From RI-92 sp037384645 (GTDB taxonomy: Bacteria > Pseudomonadota > Gammaproteobacteria > UBA6429 > Thiohalophilaceae), in contig JARRNT010000052.1 of assembly GCA_037384645.1 (NCBI GenBank), positions 1 to 15,961 on the forward strand: a stretch of DNA of 15,961 bases, given 5' to 3'. The translations under genes and the position numbers were made by a program. The number at the start of each line of letters is the position of its first letter. The first letter of the stretch is position 1. The notes beneath the pieces were generated by a model that was given only the letters and a program-made list of their open reading frames with translations, did not search any database and was not told where the DNA came from. Below, in pieces: positions 1 through 8,161 of this stretch.

Positions 1-926
<926 letters not shown>

Positions 927-1098
927 AAAGTTTTCGGTCACTTTGAGGGTGACCAAGCCTTTCGCGATGAAGAGCAATCCAAAGCCATACGCTAAGCATA
1001 TTACTGTTTAGGTTTGACGTGATTGCTTACATCGACATTCATTGGCATACACTGCCTTAAATTCGACGCAAGCGCCCACACAAATTACCTGATCAAAT

Positions 1099-1110
1099 TG
1101 TTAAAGAGCA
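1099..1110 (-). promoter_or_regulatory. boxA antitermination element of the rRNA leader
   Basis: The minus strand reads TGCTCTTTAACA, identical to the E. coli rrn leader boxA. In E. coli this RNA element binds NusB/NusE (S10) and assembles the rRNA antitermination complex, so transcription of the long untranslated operon resists Rho. It lies downstream of both promoters and about 170 nt upstream of the 16S 5' end, as expected. Confidence 0.92.
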
Positions 1111-1149
1111 TTTCGCACTCCCGAAGCAATGTGCTCGGGGGAGCCGACT

Positions 1150-1178
1150 ATTATAATACTGCGGCCCGATTCCCGCAA
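1150..1178 (-). promoter_or_regulatory. rRNA operon promoter P2 (proximal)
   Basis: On the minus strand a TTGCGG -35 (1173-1178) is separated by 17 bp from a perfect TATAAT -10 (1150-1155). An overlapping alternative is TTGACT (1178-1183) with TATTAT (1153-1158) at 19 bp. It points into the 16S gene, with an expected start near 1143, upstream of boxA. A tandem weaker proximal promoter is normal for proteobacterial rrn operons. Confidence 0.7.
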
Positions 1179-1245
1179 GTCAAACAAGGACTTAAGGGTG
1201 GCGCTGAATCCCTGTCTTCCGGGTCAGTGCCTAGCGAAGGCGCGC

Positions 1246-1273
1246 ATTATACGCACCCCGAACAGGACGTCAA
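1246..1273 (-). promoter_or_regulatory. rRNA operon promoter P1 (distal, strong)
   Basis: On the minus strand TTGACG (1268-1273) is spaced 16 bp from TATAAT (1246-1251), followed by a GC-rich discriminator (GCGCGCC). That combination of a near-consensus core, short spacer and GC-rich discriminator is typical of stringently controlled rRNA P1 promoters. A/T-rich DNA at 1288-1316 lies upstream and could act as an UP element, though it is somewhat far from the -35. The expected start is near 1239. Confidence 0.85.
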
Positions 1274-1299
1274 TACTCGCAAGTCAATTTAGAAATAAT

Positions 1300-1729
1300 A
1301 TTTTTACAGGAATCCGAAACTGCCTGATCCGCAAAGGAATCATGCCGCCTGCCGGACGGAGCCAGGCGTATCCCGACGGCTCGACGGCGCTTTTTCGGCC
1401 CCAATTATGCGCCTGGCCGTGCCGTTCTCAGCCTGCGGGTCATCCCGTTTCCCGGTCAAAGGCTTACCACCAGCCTGATTCTGGTAAGTAGCGCGTCGAT
1501 ACCACGGTTCTTACCGGCTCCGGCGGGCGATTCCAGCCACCGACGCCGCCCCAATCCACCCAACCGCCCCATAGGGACATAAAAATATTGATAATAATCA
1601 ATAACTTTTATGATAGGCGCTATGAAATTGCATATTTTTTCACAGAAATAGCGATTTCCACTTTTATTTTTACTGAGAATTGGTTTATAGTTTTTGTTAA
1701 CCCACATACCAACATTAGGGAACCCAACA
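1300..1729. other. Intergenic region between rRNA promoters and small ParC-like gene
   Basis: No convincing gene is seen; the 126-codon minus-strand frame crossing it is antisense to the next gene and resembles nothing I know. The left part (1320-1560) is GC-rich. It holds an inverted repeat, GCCAGGCG at 1361-1368 and CGCCTGGC at 1410-1417, extendable to 10 of 11 bp, with 41 nt between the core arms. It also holds an interrupted hairpin, CTTACC near 1463 against GGTAAG near 1482. The right part (1575-1700) is strongly A/T-rich, with a perfect dyad TATTGAT/ATCAATA (1586-1592 and 1597-1603) and CGCTAT/ATAGCG (1618-1623 and 1648-1653). A TATAGT at 1686-1691 could be the -10 of the following gene, but no good -35 accompanies it. 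Confidence 0.6.
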
Positions 1730-1978
1730 GTGCAAGAAAGGGAAGCTAAACTACTCAACAAGTCCCACGACCTGAAAGGGATTGTGATCACGCAATCTTC
1801 AGATAAGCGGGGCTGGCACCTCAGATTGGTCGACAATAACGAGACGAGTCATTACCTGGTCTCCAAGCGCGATGACAATAAGCCGCGTTTGTTTAAAACA
1901 TCCGATGCAGCGCTACGTTGCTGTCTGCGTATCGGCATGGGCCAGGTCGAAGTCACGATGACAAATCAGTCACACTGA
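1730..1978 (+). CDS. Small ParC/RepB-like domain protein (82 aa)
   Basis: The function is unknown. I chose the GTG at 1730 because AGGGA (1717-1721) sits 8 nt upstream; a TTG at 1694 would add 12 residues but has no ribosome site. The 82-aa product has no signal peptide or membrane segment and is rich in charged residues. Its C-terminal half has the pattern GWHLRL...KPRLFKTSDAAL..C..IG. This recurs nearly unchanged in the N-terminus of the next gene's product (GWLVEF...NPRIFKTSDTAL..C..IG), so the two are paralogues. The GW-x-L-x-F then R-x-FK-x-x-D-x-A pattern resembles, from memory, short proteins annotated as ParC-family partition-associated or plasmid RepB. That assignment is tentative and does not imply plasmid origin. 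The gene ends 113 bp before the response regulator, on the same strand. Confidence 0.7.
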   Translation: MQEREAKLLNKSHDLKGIVITQSSDKRGWHLRLVDNNETSHYLVSKRDDNKPRLFKTSDAALRCCLRIGMGQVEVTMTNQSH

Positions 1979-1985
1979 CTGATTT
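1963..1985 (+). terminator. Perfect 9-bp dyad over the stop codon (weak terminator candidate)
   Basis: AAATCAGTC (1963-1971) pairs perfectly with GACTGATTT (1977-1985) around a 5-nt loop. The hairpin spans the TGA stop of the small gene. The stem is A/T-rich and only three T residues end the right arm, so termination would be weak. It could instead be an RNA stability element or a protein-binding dyad. Confidence 0.3.
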
Positions 1986-2031
1986 AAGACCAACTTCGAG
2001 TGTGAATGGCGGGAAAAGCGGATCTCGCGCT

Positions 2032-2059
2032 TTGCCGCTTTCCACAATCTGGTTATAGT
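2032..2059 (+). promoter_or_regulatory. Candidate promoter of the response regulator gene
   Basis: TTGCCG (2032-2037) is followed after 16 bp by TATAGT (2054-2059), giving a start near 2066 and a short leader of about 26 nt before the ATG at 2092. No clear Shine-Dalgarno sequence precedes that ATG. If this promoter works, the regulator can be expressed separately from the small upstream paralogue. Confidence 0.45.
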
Positions 2060-2091
2060 GTAGACGTCTTCAGTCACGAAACCACCAAGCG

Positions 2092-2787
2092 ATGAATGAG
2101 CGAGACGTCAAATTGCTATTTAATGCCAACCACTGGGGCAGCGCGACCATCAAGTTTGCCCCGGCTGAACACGGCTGGCTGGTAGAGTTCAACACGCCGG
2201 AAAATACGGAAACTGAAACCCTCACCCTCAAACGCGGGAACCCGCGCATTTTCAAAACCTCTGATACCGCTCTGCTATGGTGTCGCGACATTGGCTTCAC
2301 CAAGATCCTGGTGCAGCTGCATCAAATGGCCCAGGCGGATGCCAGGGACGACACATCCTCAACCTGTATTTTGCTGGTGGAAGATGATAGTGGCGACATC
2401 GAACTCACCCTGCGCGCCATCCAGCGGATAGATGCACAGTTTGATATTATCGTATGCCGCGATGGCATCGAAGCGCTGGACTTCCTGTTTGGTGAAGGCA
2501 AATACAAATCACGTGATGTAACCGAGTTGCCACAGCTGATACTCCTGGATATCAACATGCCGAAAATGAGCGGGCATGAAGTCCTTCGGATAATACGCAA
2601 CAACGAGGTTACACAGCTTATCCCTGTTGTCATCTTATCGAGTTCCGATGAAGAAAATGACATCAAGCAGGGTTATGAACTGGGGAATAACAGCTACGTA
2701 AGAAAGCCGGTAGACTATGATGAGTTCTGTAATACCATCAAGACCATCGGCCAATACTGGCTAAAAACCAATCTGCAGCCCTTATAG
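2092..2787 (+). CDS. Response regulator: ParC/RepB-like N-terminal domain fused to Rcp1-like receiver
   Basis: This is a cytoplasmic 231-aa two-component response regulator. Residues 1-78 are homologous to the small protein just upstream, sharing the ER..KLL start, a GW pair and the FKTSD.AL core. Residues 91-225 are a receiver domain with acidic pocket E97/D98/D99, phospho-acceptor D153 in LLDINMPKMSG, a switch serine at 183-184 and K205 in YVRKPVD. The receiver resembles the Rcp1 class that partners phytochrome-like (Cph1-class) kinases, which usually have no other domain. Here the extra domain is N-terminal, the reverse of the common receiver-then-output order. The probable partner is the convergent kinase whose stop codon lies 14 bp away. 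No known DNA-binding helix-turn-helix, GGDEF or enzymatic output is visible, so the N-terminal domain is the only output candidate. Confidence 0.9.
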   Translation: MNERDVKLLFNANHWGSATIKFAPAEHGWLVEFNTPENTETETLTLKRGNPRIFKTSDTALLWCRDIGFTKILVQLHQMAQADARDDTSSTCILLVEDDSGDIELTLRAIQRIDAQFDIIVCRDGIEALDFLFGEGKYKSRDVTELPQLILLDINMPKMSGHEVLRIIRNNEVTQLIPVVILSSSDEENDIKQGYELGNNSYVRKPVDYDEFCNTIKTIGQYWLKTNLQPL

Positions 2788-2812
2788 AAATTCTATTCGC
2801 ATCAATTCGAAT
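2784..2812. other. Dyads in the convergent regulator/kinase junction
   Basis: A perfect palindrome, ATAGAA-A-TTCTAT (2784-2796), overlaps the regulator's stop codon, and ATTCG/CGAAT (2795-2799 and 2808-2812) overlaps the kinase end. The two genes converge with only 14 bp between stops, so these short A/T-rich dyads are the only structures available to end transcription in either direction. There is no GC-rich stem or T-run, so they would be weak terminators. Confidence 0.3.
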
Positions 2813-5132
2813 ACAGTTGCCGCTGTTCGTAATAAATACCTGGCAGGAAAAAATAAAAACAGGCGCCCTGACCCGGTGAAGACTCAGCCCAGATCCTGCC
2901 GCCATGACGGTTGATGATTCTTTGCACCGTGGCAAGACCAATACCCGTACCACTGAATTCATCGCCATGTAAACGCTGAAATGGCTGGAAGATGACATCG
3001 GTAAATTTCTGGTCGAATCCTACACCGTTATCTTTTATGTAAATTGCATCCACACCGGATACATGACTGACTCCGATCTCGATTTGTGGTGAAGACGCAT
3101 CCGCAGAATATTTAACTGCATTATCTATCAGATTTTCCAGCGCAATGCGCATTAACTTCGCATCACAATAGGCAAAAATGTCGGCTTCTATTTTCAGGTA
3201 GAATTTAGCGTGCCGCTCTACTTCAAAATTGTTTTTAAATATGGCGTCGCAAATCCGGCTTAAATTAATGTATTCCATTTCCATGTTCTGGCGACTGATG
3301 CGCGACAATCGCAGCAAGTTGTCAATCAGCATGCTCATTTTTTCCGAGCTGTAACGGATTTTACTCAGGTAACGAATACCGGTCTCATCCAGCCGCTCTG
3401 CATATTCGTCTGCCAGGATCTGGCTATAACCATTAATGGCCCGCAGAGGTCCACGCAGGTCATGTGAAACAGAATAACTGAACGTTTCCAGCTCTTTGAG
3501 CGAATTCTCCAGTTCACAGGTACGTACTGCCACCTGCTCTTCAAGCTCCTCATTATAACGCTCGAGTTTGTTCTGCACTTCCGCTCTTTCCATTTCAACA
3601 GCAATTCTCGCGGCAAAAACACCGATGATATCCGCGTGCCAGTCTTCAGGCTCATGCGGTTTTGTATCAATAACTGCGAGAATACCGTGACTTTTACCCG
3701 CAGTATCCGACAGGGAAATACCGAAATAACTCTGTGCCCCTATCTCCTTCAGGATTTTATCTTTCGGGAAAATTTTGCTGACATCACGGTAATAAAAAAC
3801 CTCTTCACCACTAAATGCTTTATCACATGGCGTCCCTTCCAGGTCATAGATAAAATTCTCCAGCCGCTTATCACCATCGAGCACACATTCAGTCTGTATT
3901 TGCGGTTTATCTGCTATCTGCCTGCCGATAACAGCGTACCTGGAATTAAAAACCTTCTTAAGTAAAGACAGGCAGGAATACAGGAAGTCCTGATACTTGA
4001 TGGCCCCCTGCTGGGCCAGGGTGGCATAGATCTGGGCATTTCGCATGCGCTCCTGTTCGATACGCAAGCGTGCAGTCACATCACGCGCATTAGTGACAGC
4101 TCCCTGTACGACATCTGAATCGCCATAATAAGGATAGTAATTGACTTCCATATCCATGACGTTTCCATCTTTATCGATAACGGAGATCATGCTTGTAATC
4201 TGCCTGCCCTCAAATACTTTATCGAGGTTTGGTTTGGATACATTGAAGAAAAAGTCTCTACCCATCAAATCCTGGACACTATGTCCAATTATCTTTTCTC
4301 TGGATACACCGGTCGTTTTCGTGTATGCAGTATTTACCGCGCGATAAATATAATCACGATCAATGTATGACATCTGATCCTGTGTTGTTGCCATTATCAT
4401 TTCATACAACATCAACTCCTGCTCGCGGCGTTTAATCTTTTCAAAACCTTCGGCAATTCTCGCCCGCATGTCATCAAACGCATTTATCAATACATCGAAC
4501 TCATCTTCCCCTTTTCGATTCGTTGTGCGTTCAAGTGTGATGGGCTTATCCAGATTTTCTGCATCCATCTCACGCACCTGGTCCGCCATATGATTAATAT
4601 GCCTGGTGACCAGCGACTGGAAAATGTACATAAAGAACCCGGCTATAATCAGGGTCTTGAAAAAATTCGATACAAGAATTATCCAGATCCGATTAAACAG
4701 CCGCTTGTATACATCACTCAGCGTCGCGACGATTTCCACACGACCAATATGCCTGAGCGCGCCACGATACTCATAAGTCAGCTCAAAGCTCTGCTTGATA
4801 GTATTGTTATTTGCGAGTTTACCTGCCGAGACCTGTAACCCGTCCTCTCCAAACACGGCGATATACTGGATATCCGGGAGATGCCTCATCCCGTCAATCT
4901 GTAATTGCATTTCCTGTTTGTCAGTTGTCCACATTGCATGGGACAGCGGCTGTAAATAGACATGTTTAATCTGGATAAAACGATGATTAATTTCGTGAAC
5001 ATCATTGGAATAATCCCGATACAACTGCAAACCGGTAATGATCAGCGTGACAAAGGCGCTGGCCAGGATCACATAGTAAATTAACTTTATAGCAATGCGT
5101 CGCTTGGGATTATTTTTTCTTGGAAAGATCAT
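2802..5132 (-). CDS. Membrane sensor histidine kinase (HAMP-PAS-GAF-HisKA-HATPase)
   Basis: This is a 776-aa inner-membrane histidine kinase that should autophosphorylate and pass phosphate to a receiver, most likely that of the convergent gene. Domains in order are TM1 (about 14-36), a periplasmic sensor (about 37-147), TM2 (about 148-172), HAMP (about 172-236), PAS (about 240-356), GAF (about 365-515), coiled coil (about 516-548), a HisKA domain with phospho-acceptor H557 in SHDLRGPL, and HATPase (about 650-766) with N671 in the N box, DNGVGF (701-706) and GTGIGL (728-733). The kinase core, including PFQRLHGDEFSGTG, is of the Cph1-like class that pairs with Rcp1-type regulators. All catalytic residues are present. 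The GAF domain has no evident bilin or heme signature I can assign. No clear ribosome site precedes the ATG. The base composition looks more A/T-rich than in tyrS or argC. Confidence 0.93.
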   Translation of the reverse strand: MIFPRKNNPKRRIAIKLIYYVILASAFVTLIITGLQLYRDYSNDVHEINHRFIQIKHVYLQPLSHAMWTTDKQEMQLQIDGMRHLPDIQYIAVFGEDGLQVSAGKLANNNTIKQSFELTYEYRGALRHIGRVEIVATLSDVYKRLFNRIWIILVSNFFKTLIIAGFFMYIFQSLVTRHINHMADQVREMDAENLDKPITLERTTNRKGEDEFDVLINAFDDMRARIAEGFEKIKRREQELMLYEMIMATTQDQMSYIDRDYIYRAVNTAYTKTTGVSREKIIGHSVQDLMGRDFFFNVSKPNLDKVFEGRQITSMISVIDKDGNVMDMEVNYYPYYGDSDVVQGAVTNARDVTARLRIEQERMRNAQIYATLAQQGAIKYQDFLYSCLSLLKKVFNSRYAVIGRQIADKPQIQTECVLDGDKRLENFIYDLEGTPCDKAFSGEEVFYYRDVSKIFPKDKILKEIGAQSYFGISLSDTAGKSHGILAVIDTKPHEPEDWHADIIGVFAARIAVEMERAEVQNKLERYNEELEEQVAVRTCELENSLKELETFSYSVSHDLRGPLRAINGYSQILADEYAERLDETGIRYLSKIRYSSEKMSMLIDNLLRLSRISRQNMEMEYINLSRICDAIFKNNFEVERHAKFYLKIEADIFAYCDAKLMRIALENLIDNAVKYSADASSPQIEIGVSHVSGVDAIYIKDNGVGFDQKFTDVIFQPFQRLHGDEFSGTGIGLATVQRIINRHGGRIWAESSPGQGACFYFFLPGIYYEQRQLYSN

Positions 5133-5375
5133 TTATTCTGATCAGGAACTGGATTTTTAATCTTTAATTTAGCTGGCTGCTTGCATATAAACATCCCAGG
5201 TGACCGGACCCTGGCAATAGCGCCGCTCATCTGCCGGGTATGGAAACGCCGGATGCGAGTGACATTTCCATCAGCCACAAACGGACTCGCTCAAGGAAAG
5301 TATAGAGGGTCTGGGGTAAAAAGACCCGTTATTCAGCGATTAAATCTCGGTATCGAAAGCGGACCGCAATCTACT

Positions 5376-6575
5376 TTATTCCACGATAACGCGGGCAATC
5401 CGGCGCTTGCCCACCTGAACAACGTGCCTGCTGCCGGTGGCAATGACCAGCTTCGTGTCACTGACGCGTTCACCATCGATTTTCACTGCGCCCTGCCTGA
5501 TCATGCGCATGGCATCAGAGGTGCTATTCACCAGTTGCGCCAGTTTCAACAAATTCGGCAACGGCAGGCTGTTGTCAGTTGCAGACACCATCACATCCGG
5601 AATCTCATCAGGTAATTTGCCTTTCTGGAAACGCTCGATGAACGCCTGTTGCGCCTGCTGCGCGGCCGCCTGATCGTGGAAGCGGGCCACAATCTCCTGG
5701 GCCAGTTCAAATTTGACATCGCGTGGATTTTTACCGCCCTGCACCGCCTGTTGGTAGGTCTCAATCTCGGACATGGGTTTGAAACTGAGCAGCTCGAAAT
5801 AACGCCACATCAGATCATCAGAGATGGACATGATTTTGCCAAACATCTCGTCAGGCGATTCACTGATACCGATGTAATTGTTCAGCGATTTTGACATCTT
5901 CTGGACCCCGTCGAGCCCTTCCAGGATCGGCATGGTCAGCACCACCTGGGCTTCCTGGCCATAGTGTTTCTGCAGTTCACGTCCCACCAGCAGGTTAAAT
6001 TTCTGATCGGTACCACCAAGTTCCACGTCCGCGCGCATGGCCACCGAGTCATAGCCCTGTATCAGGGGATATAAAAACTCATGAATCGCAATGGGCTGAC
6101 CCGAGCCATAGCGCTTGCTGAAATCGTCGCGCTCCAGCATCCGGGCCACTGTGTGTTTTGCCGCCAGCTGGATCAGATCCGCCGCGTTCATTTCTCCCAT
6201 CCAGCTGGAATTGAACATCACCAGGGTACTCTCGGGATCCAGGATTTTGAAAATCTGCTGTTCATAGGTACGCGCATTTTCGATCACCTGGTCCCGGGTG
6301 AGAGGCGGACGTGTCGCGCTCTTGCCGGTGGGATCGCCGATCATGCCGGTAAAATCGCCAATCAGGAACAAGACTTCATGACCAAGATCCTGAAACTGGC
6401 GCAATTTATTGATGAGGACGGTGTGCCCCAGGTGCAGGTCCGGTGCAGTCGGATCAAACCCGGCCTTGATACGCAGGGGACGACCGGTTTTGAGTTTGTC
6501 GATAAGCTCGCTCTCAAGCAATAATTCATCACAGCCACGCCTGATGAGTCCGAGCGCCTCTTCTAATGTTGCCAT
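5376..6575 (-). CDS. tyrS: Tyrosyl-tRNA synthetase
   Basis: This enzyme attaches tyrosine to tRNA-Tyr in the cytoplasm (EC 6.1.1.1). The 399-aa product is full length for the class I enzyme. The nucleotide-binding HLGH motif is at 48-51, the tyrosine-pocket segment QGYDSVAMRADVELGGTDQK at 173-192, the second signature KMSKS at 226-230, and an S4 RNA-binding domain at about 335-399. The KMSKS form marks the TyrRS type found in Pseudomonas and many other proteobacteria, not the E. coli KFGKT type. The ATG is preceded by AGGGTG 6 nt upstream. It is divergent from the M23 peptidase gene, with a 165-bp shared upstream region. No rho-independent terminator with a T-run is seen in the 243 bp before the kinase start; only a short GGGTCT/AGACCC dyad (5307-5327) lies there. 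Confidence 0.98.
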   Translation of the reverse strand: MATLEEALGLIRRGCDELLLESELIDKLKTGRPLRIKAGFDPTAPDLHLGHTVLINKLRQFQDLGHEVLFLIGDFTGMIGDPTGKSATRPPLTRDQVIENARTYEQQIFKILDPESTLVMFNSSWMGEMNAADLIQLAAKHTVARMLERDDFSKRYGSGQPIAIHEFLYPLIQGYDSVAMRADVELGGTDQKFNLLVGRELQKHYGQEAQVVLTMPILEGLDGVQKMSKSLNNYIGISESPDEMFGKIMSISDDLMWRYFELLSFKPMSEIETYQQAVQGGKNPRDVKFELAQEIVARFHDQAAAQQAQQAFIERFQKGKLPDEIPDVMVSATDNSLPLPNLLKLAQLVNSTSDAMRMIRQGAVKIDGERVSDTKLVIATGSRHVVQVGKRRIARVIVE

Positions 6576-6682
6576 TCACTGCACCCTTCGCTGAAAGCGC
6601 CGTAGGGTACCATAGCCCCCCGGGCGGTATAAGCTGTAGAATTAATAATGGAATTAATAAAAACTATTTTTTACCGGGATAT

Positions 6683-6711
6683 TTGACCCATAGCCCGTTT
6701 CAGGTTATCTT
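6683..6711 (+). promoter_or_regulatory. Candidate promoter for the M23 peptidase-anmK operon
   Basis: TTGACC (6683-6688) is separated by 17 bp from TATCTT (6706-6711), giving a start near 6718 and a leader of about 23 nt before the GTG at 6741. The surrounding DNA is A/T-rich. Match quality is 5 of 6 at the -35 and 4 of 6 at the -10. Confidence 0.5.
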
Positions 6712-6740
6712 TTATACAACAATAATTTCTTGGTTTTTCC

Positions 6741-8150
6741 GTGGATTACAATTCTTTCTTAACAAAAGATTTTAAGAATCGAAAACCCGGCAGACCATAC
6801 GCCAGGCGGCTGCGTATACATCGCCGGCATGTGATCGCGCTGTTGTCCATCGTCCTGATCAGTGGCGCCGTACTCAGCGTAATCTCGCTCAATGCCAGAG
6901 CCAAACACCACATCCAGAATCTCAACGACAATCCCCTCAGCCGCGTCGTTCTGCCAATACAGCTGCCAGCATCAGCATCTAATGCAGCACAGACAGAAAA
7001 GCCGGCCGTTCCTGTCAAAGCAAACCTGTCGCGCAAAATCGTTGAATCAAACGATACCCATACAATTGCGGTCAAGGTAAAACACGGTGATTCACTCGCG
7101 AGCATTTTTCAACGTAACGACCTGGATCCGGCCGAGTTACACAACATCATTCATACCAACGCCGATACCAAAAGCTTAAGACACCTCGTGCCTGGCCAGA
7201 GCTTCCGGATCCAGGTAGACGACGATAATGCCGTGCAAAGTCTGCTCTACACGATCAACCCGCTGGAATCACTGGATATTCAGCGGGATGGTGATGACTT
7301 TATTGCCCACTACCACCATAAAAATGTCGAAAAGCGGATCAATCATGCAAGTGCCGTCATTACCTCGTCACTGTTTGAAGCCGGCCAGTCAGCAGGCCTG
7401 TCCAACCAGCTGATCATGGAGCTGGCCCATATCTTCGGCTGGGATATCGACTTTGCGTTAAACATCCGCCGCGGGGATTCATTCTCGGTGGTGTATGAAG
7501 AGGACTACCTGAATGGCAAGAAGCTGAATAACGGTCCGATTCTGGCCGCGGAATTCGTCAACCAGGGGCATGTCTACAAAGCCATACGTTATACCGATCC
7601 CACTGGCAACAGTGATTATTATGACCCCAGGGGCAAAAGCATGCGCAAGGCCTTCCTGCGCACACCAGTGGCTTTCACCCGCATCAGCTCCCGCTTTGGT
7701 CTGCGCTATCATCCCATACTGCATCGCAAGCGCATGCATACCGGCGTCGACTATGCCGCCCCCAGAGGCACGCCGATCAAGGCAACGAGTGACGGCAAGA
7801 TCGTCTTTATTGGTCGTAAGGGTGGTTATGGCAATGCCATCCTTATCAAGCACAACGGTATATACAGTACCCTGTATGGCCATATGGAGCGCTTTCATCG
7901 CGGCATGCATCGTGGCAAACGGGTAAAACAGGGACAGATTATCGGTTACGTCGGCAGTACCGGGCTGGCAACCGGCCCTCACCTGCACTACGAATTCCGC
8001 GTTCACGGCGTGTTCCGAAATCCGCTGACGGTCAAACTGCCCGATGCAAAACCCATCAAGGCCGCCTATCGGCAGGACTTCGAGAAACATGCCCAGGTCT
8101 TGCTGAGTCAACTTTCGGTTCTTAGTTCAACGCTTGCTCTGAACCGCTAA
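6741..8150 (+). CDS. M23 murein endopeptidase, MepM-like
   Basis: This is probably a murein endopeptidase that cuts peptide cross-links in the periplasm to let new strands be inserted. The 469-aa protein has a basic N-terminus, one signal-anchor segment (about 31-50), a LysM/OapA-like domain (about 107-158), a central linker domain (about 200-300) and a C-terminal M23 (LytM) zinc peptidase domain (about 310-432). Zinc and catalytic residues are intact: H333 and D337 in HTGVD, H381 in YGHM, and H414 and H416 in GPHLHYEF. The order and length match E. coli MepM (YebA). Translation appears to start at GTG 6741; no in-frame ATG lies before the membrane segment and no clear ribosome site is visible. 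anmK follows after 11 bp, so the two are likely cotranscribed, coupling wall cleavage to recycling. Confidence 0.94.
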   Translation: MDYNSFLTKDFKNRKPGRPYARRLRIHRRHVIALLSIVLISGAVLSVISLNARAKHHIQNLNDNPLSRVVLPIQLPASASNAAQTEKPAVPVKANLSRKIVESNDTHTIAVKVKHGDSLASIFQRNDLDPAELHNIIHTNADTKSLRHLVPGQSFRIQVDDDNAVQSLLYTINPLESLDIQRDGDDFIAHYHHKNVEKRINHASAVITSSLFEAGQSAGLSNQLIMELAHIFGWDIDFALNIRRGDSFSVVYEEDYLNGKKLNNGPILAAEFVNQGHVYKAIRYTDPTGNSDYYDPRGKSMRKAFLRTPVAFTRISSRFGLRYHPILHRKRMHTGVDYAAPRGTPIKATSDGKIVFIGRKGGYGNAILIKHNGIYSTLYGHMERFHRGMHRGKRVKQGQIIGYVGSTGLATGPHLHYEFRVHGVFRNPLTVKLPDAKPIKAAYRQDFEKHAQVLLSQLSVLSSTLALNR

Positions 8151-8161
8151 GCAATAGCTAC

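Larger units (their letters stand above)
927..1239 (-). other. rRNA operon leader transcript region
   Basis: This is the untranslated leader between the inferred P1 start (about 1239) and the mature 16S 5' end. Just upstream of the 16S start is a perfect 6-bp hairpin: GGTCAC at 936-941 pairs with GTGACC at 949-954 around a 7-nt loop, so it sits 9 nt outside the mature end. It may take part in precursor folding or processing. The leader also contains boxA (1099-1110) and the second promoter. No open reading frame here looks real. The leader boundaries are inferred from promoter positions. Confidence 0.75.

Noticed and set aside
1586..1603. Fur-box-like dyad (TTGATAATAATCAATAA)
   Set aside because: It shares GATAAT units with the Fur consensus, but the match is partial, A/T-rich DNA gives such dyads by chance, and no iron gene follows.
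1456..1836. 126-codon minus-strand frame in the rrn-proximal intergenic region
   Set aside because: It is antisense to the start of the 82-aa gene, spans the A/T-rich dyads, has irregular composition and resembles no family I know.
1730..2787. Integrated plasmid or mobile element, suggested by ParC/RepB-like proteins
   Set aside because: No replication initiator, partition ATPase, integrase, attachment site or terminal repeats are seen; the domain is present without any mobile-element context.
5307..5327. GGGTCT/AGACCC hairpin downstream of tyrS as terminator
   Set aside because: On the minus strand the T residues lie in the loop, not after the stem, so it does not fit an intrinsic terminator.
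7479..8111. 210-codon minus-strand frame
   Set aside because: It is the antisense shadow of the M23 peptidase catalytic domain, whose motifs are intact on the plus strand.
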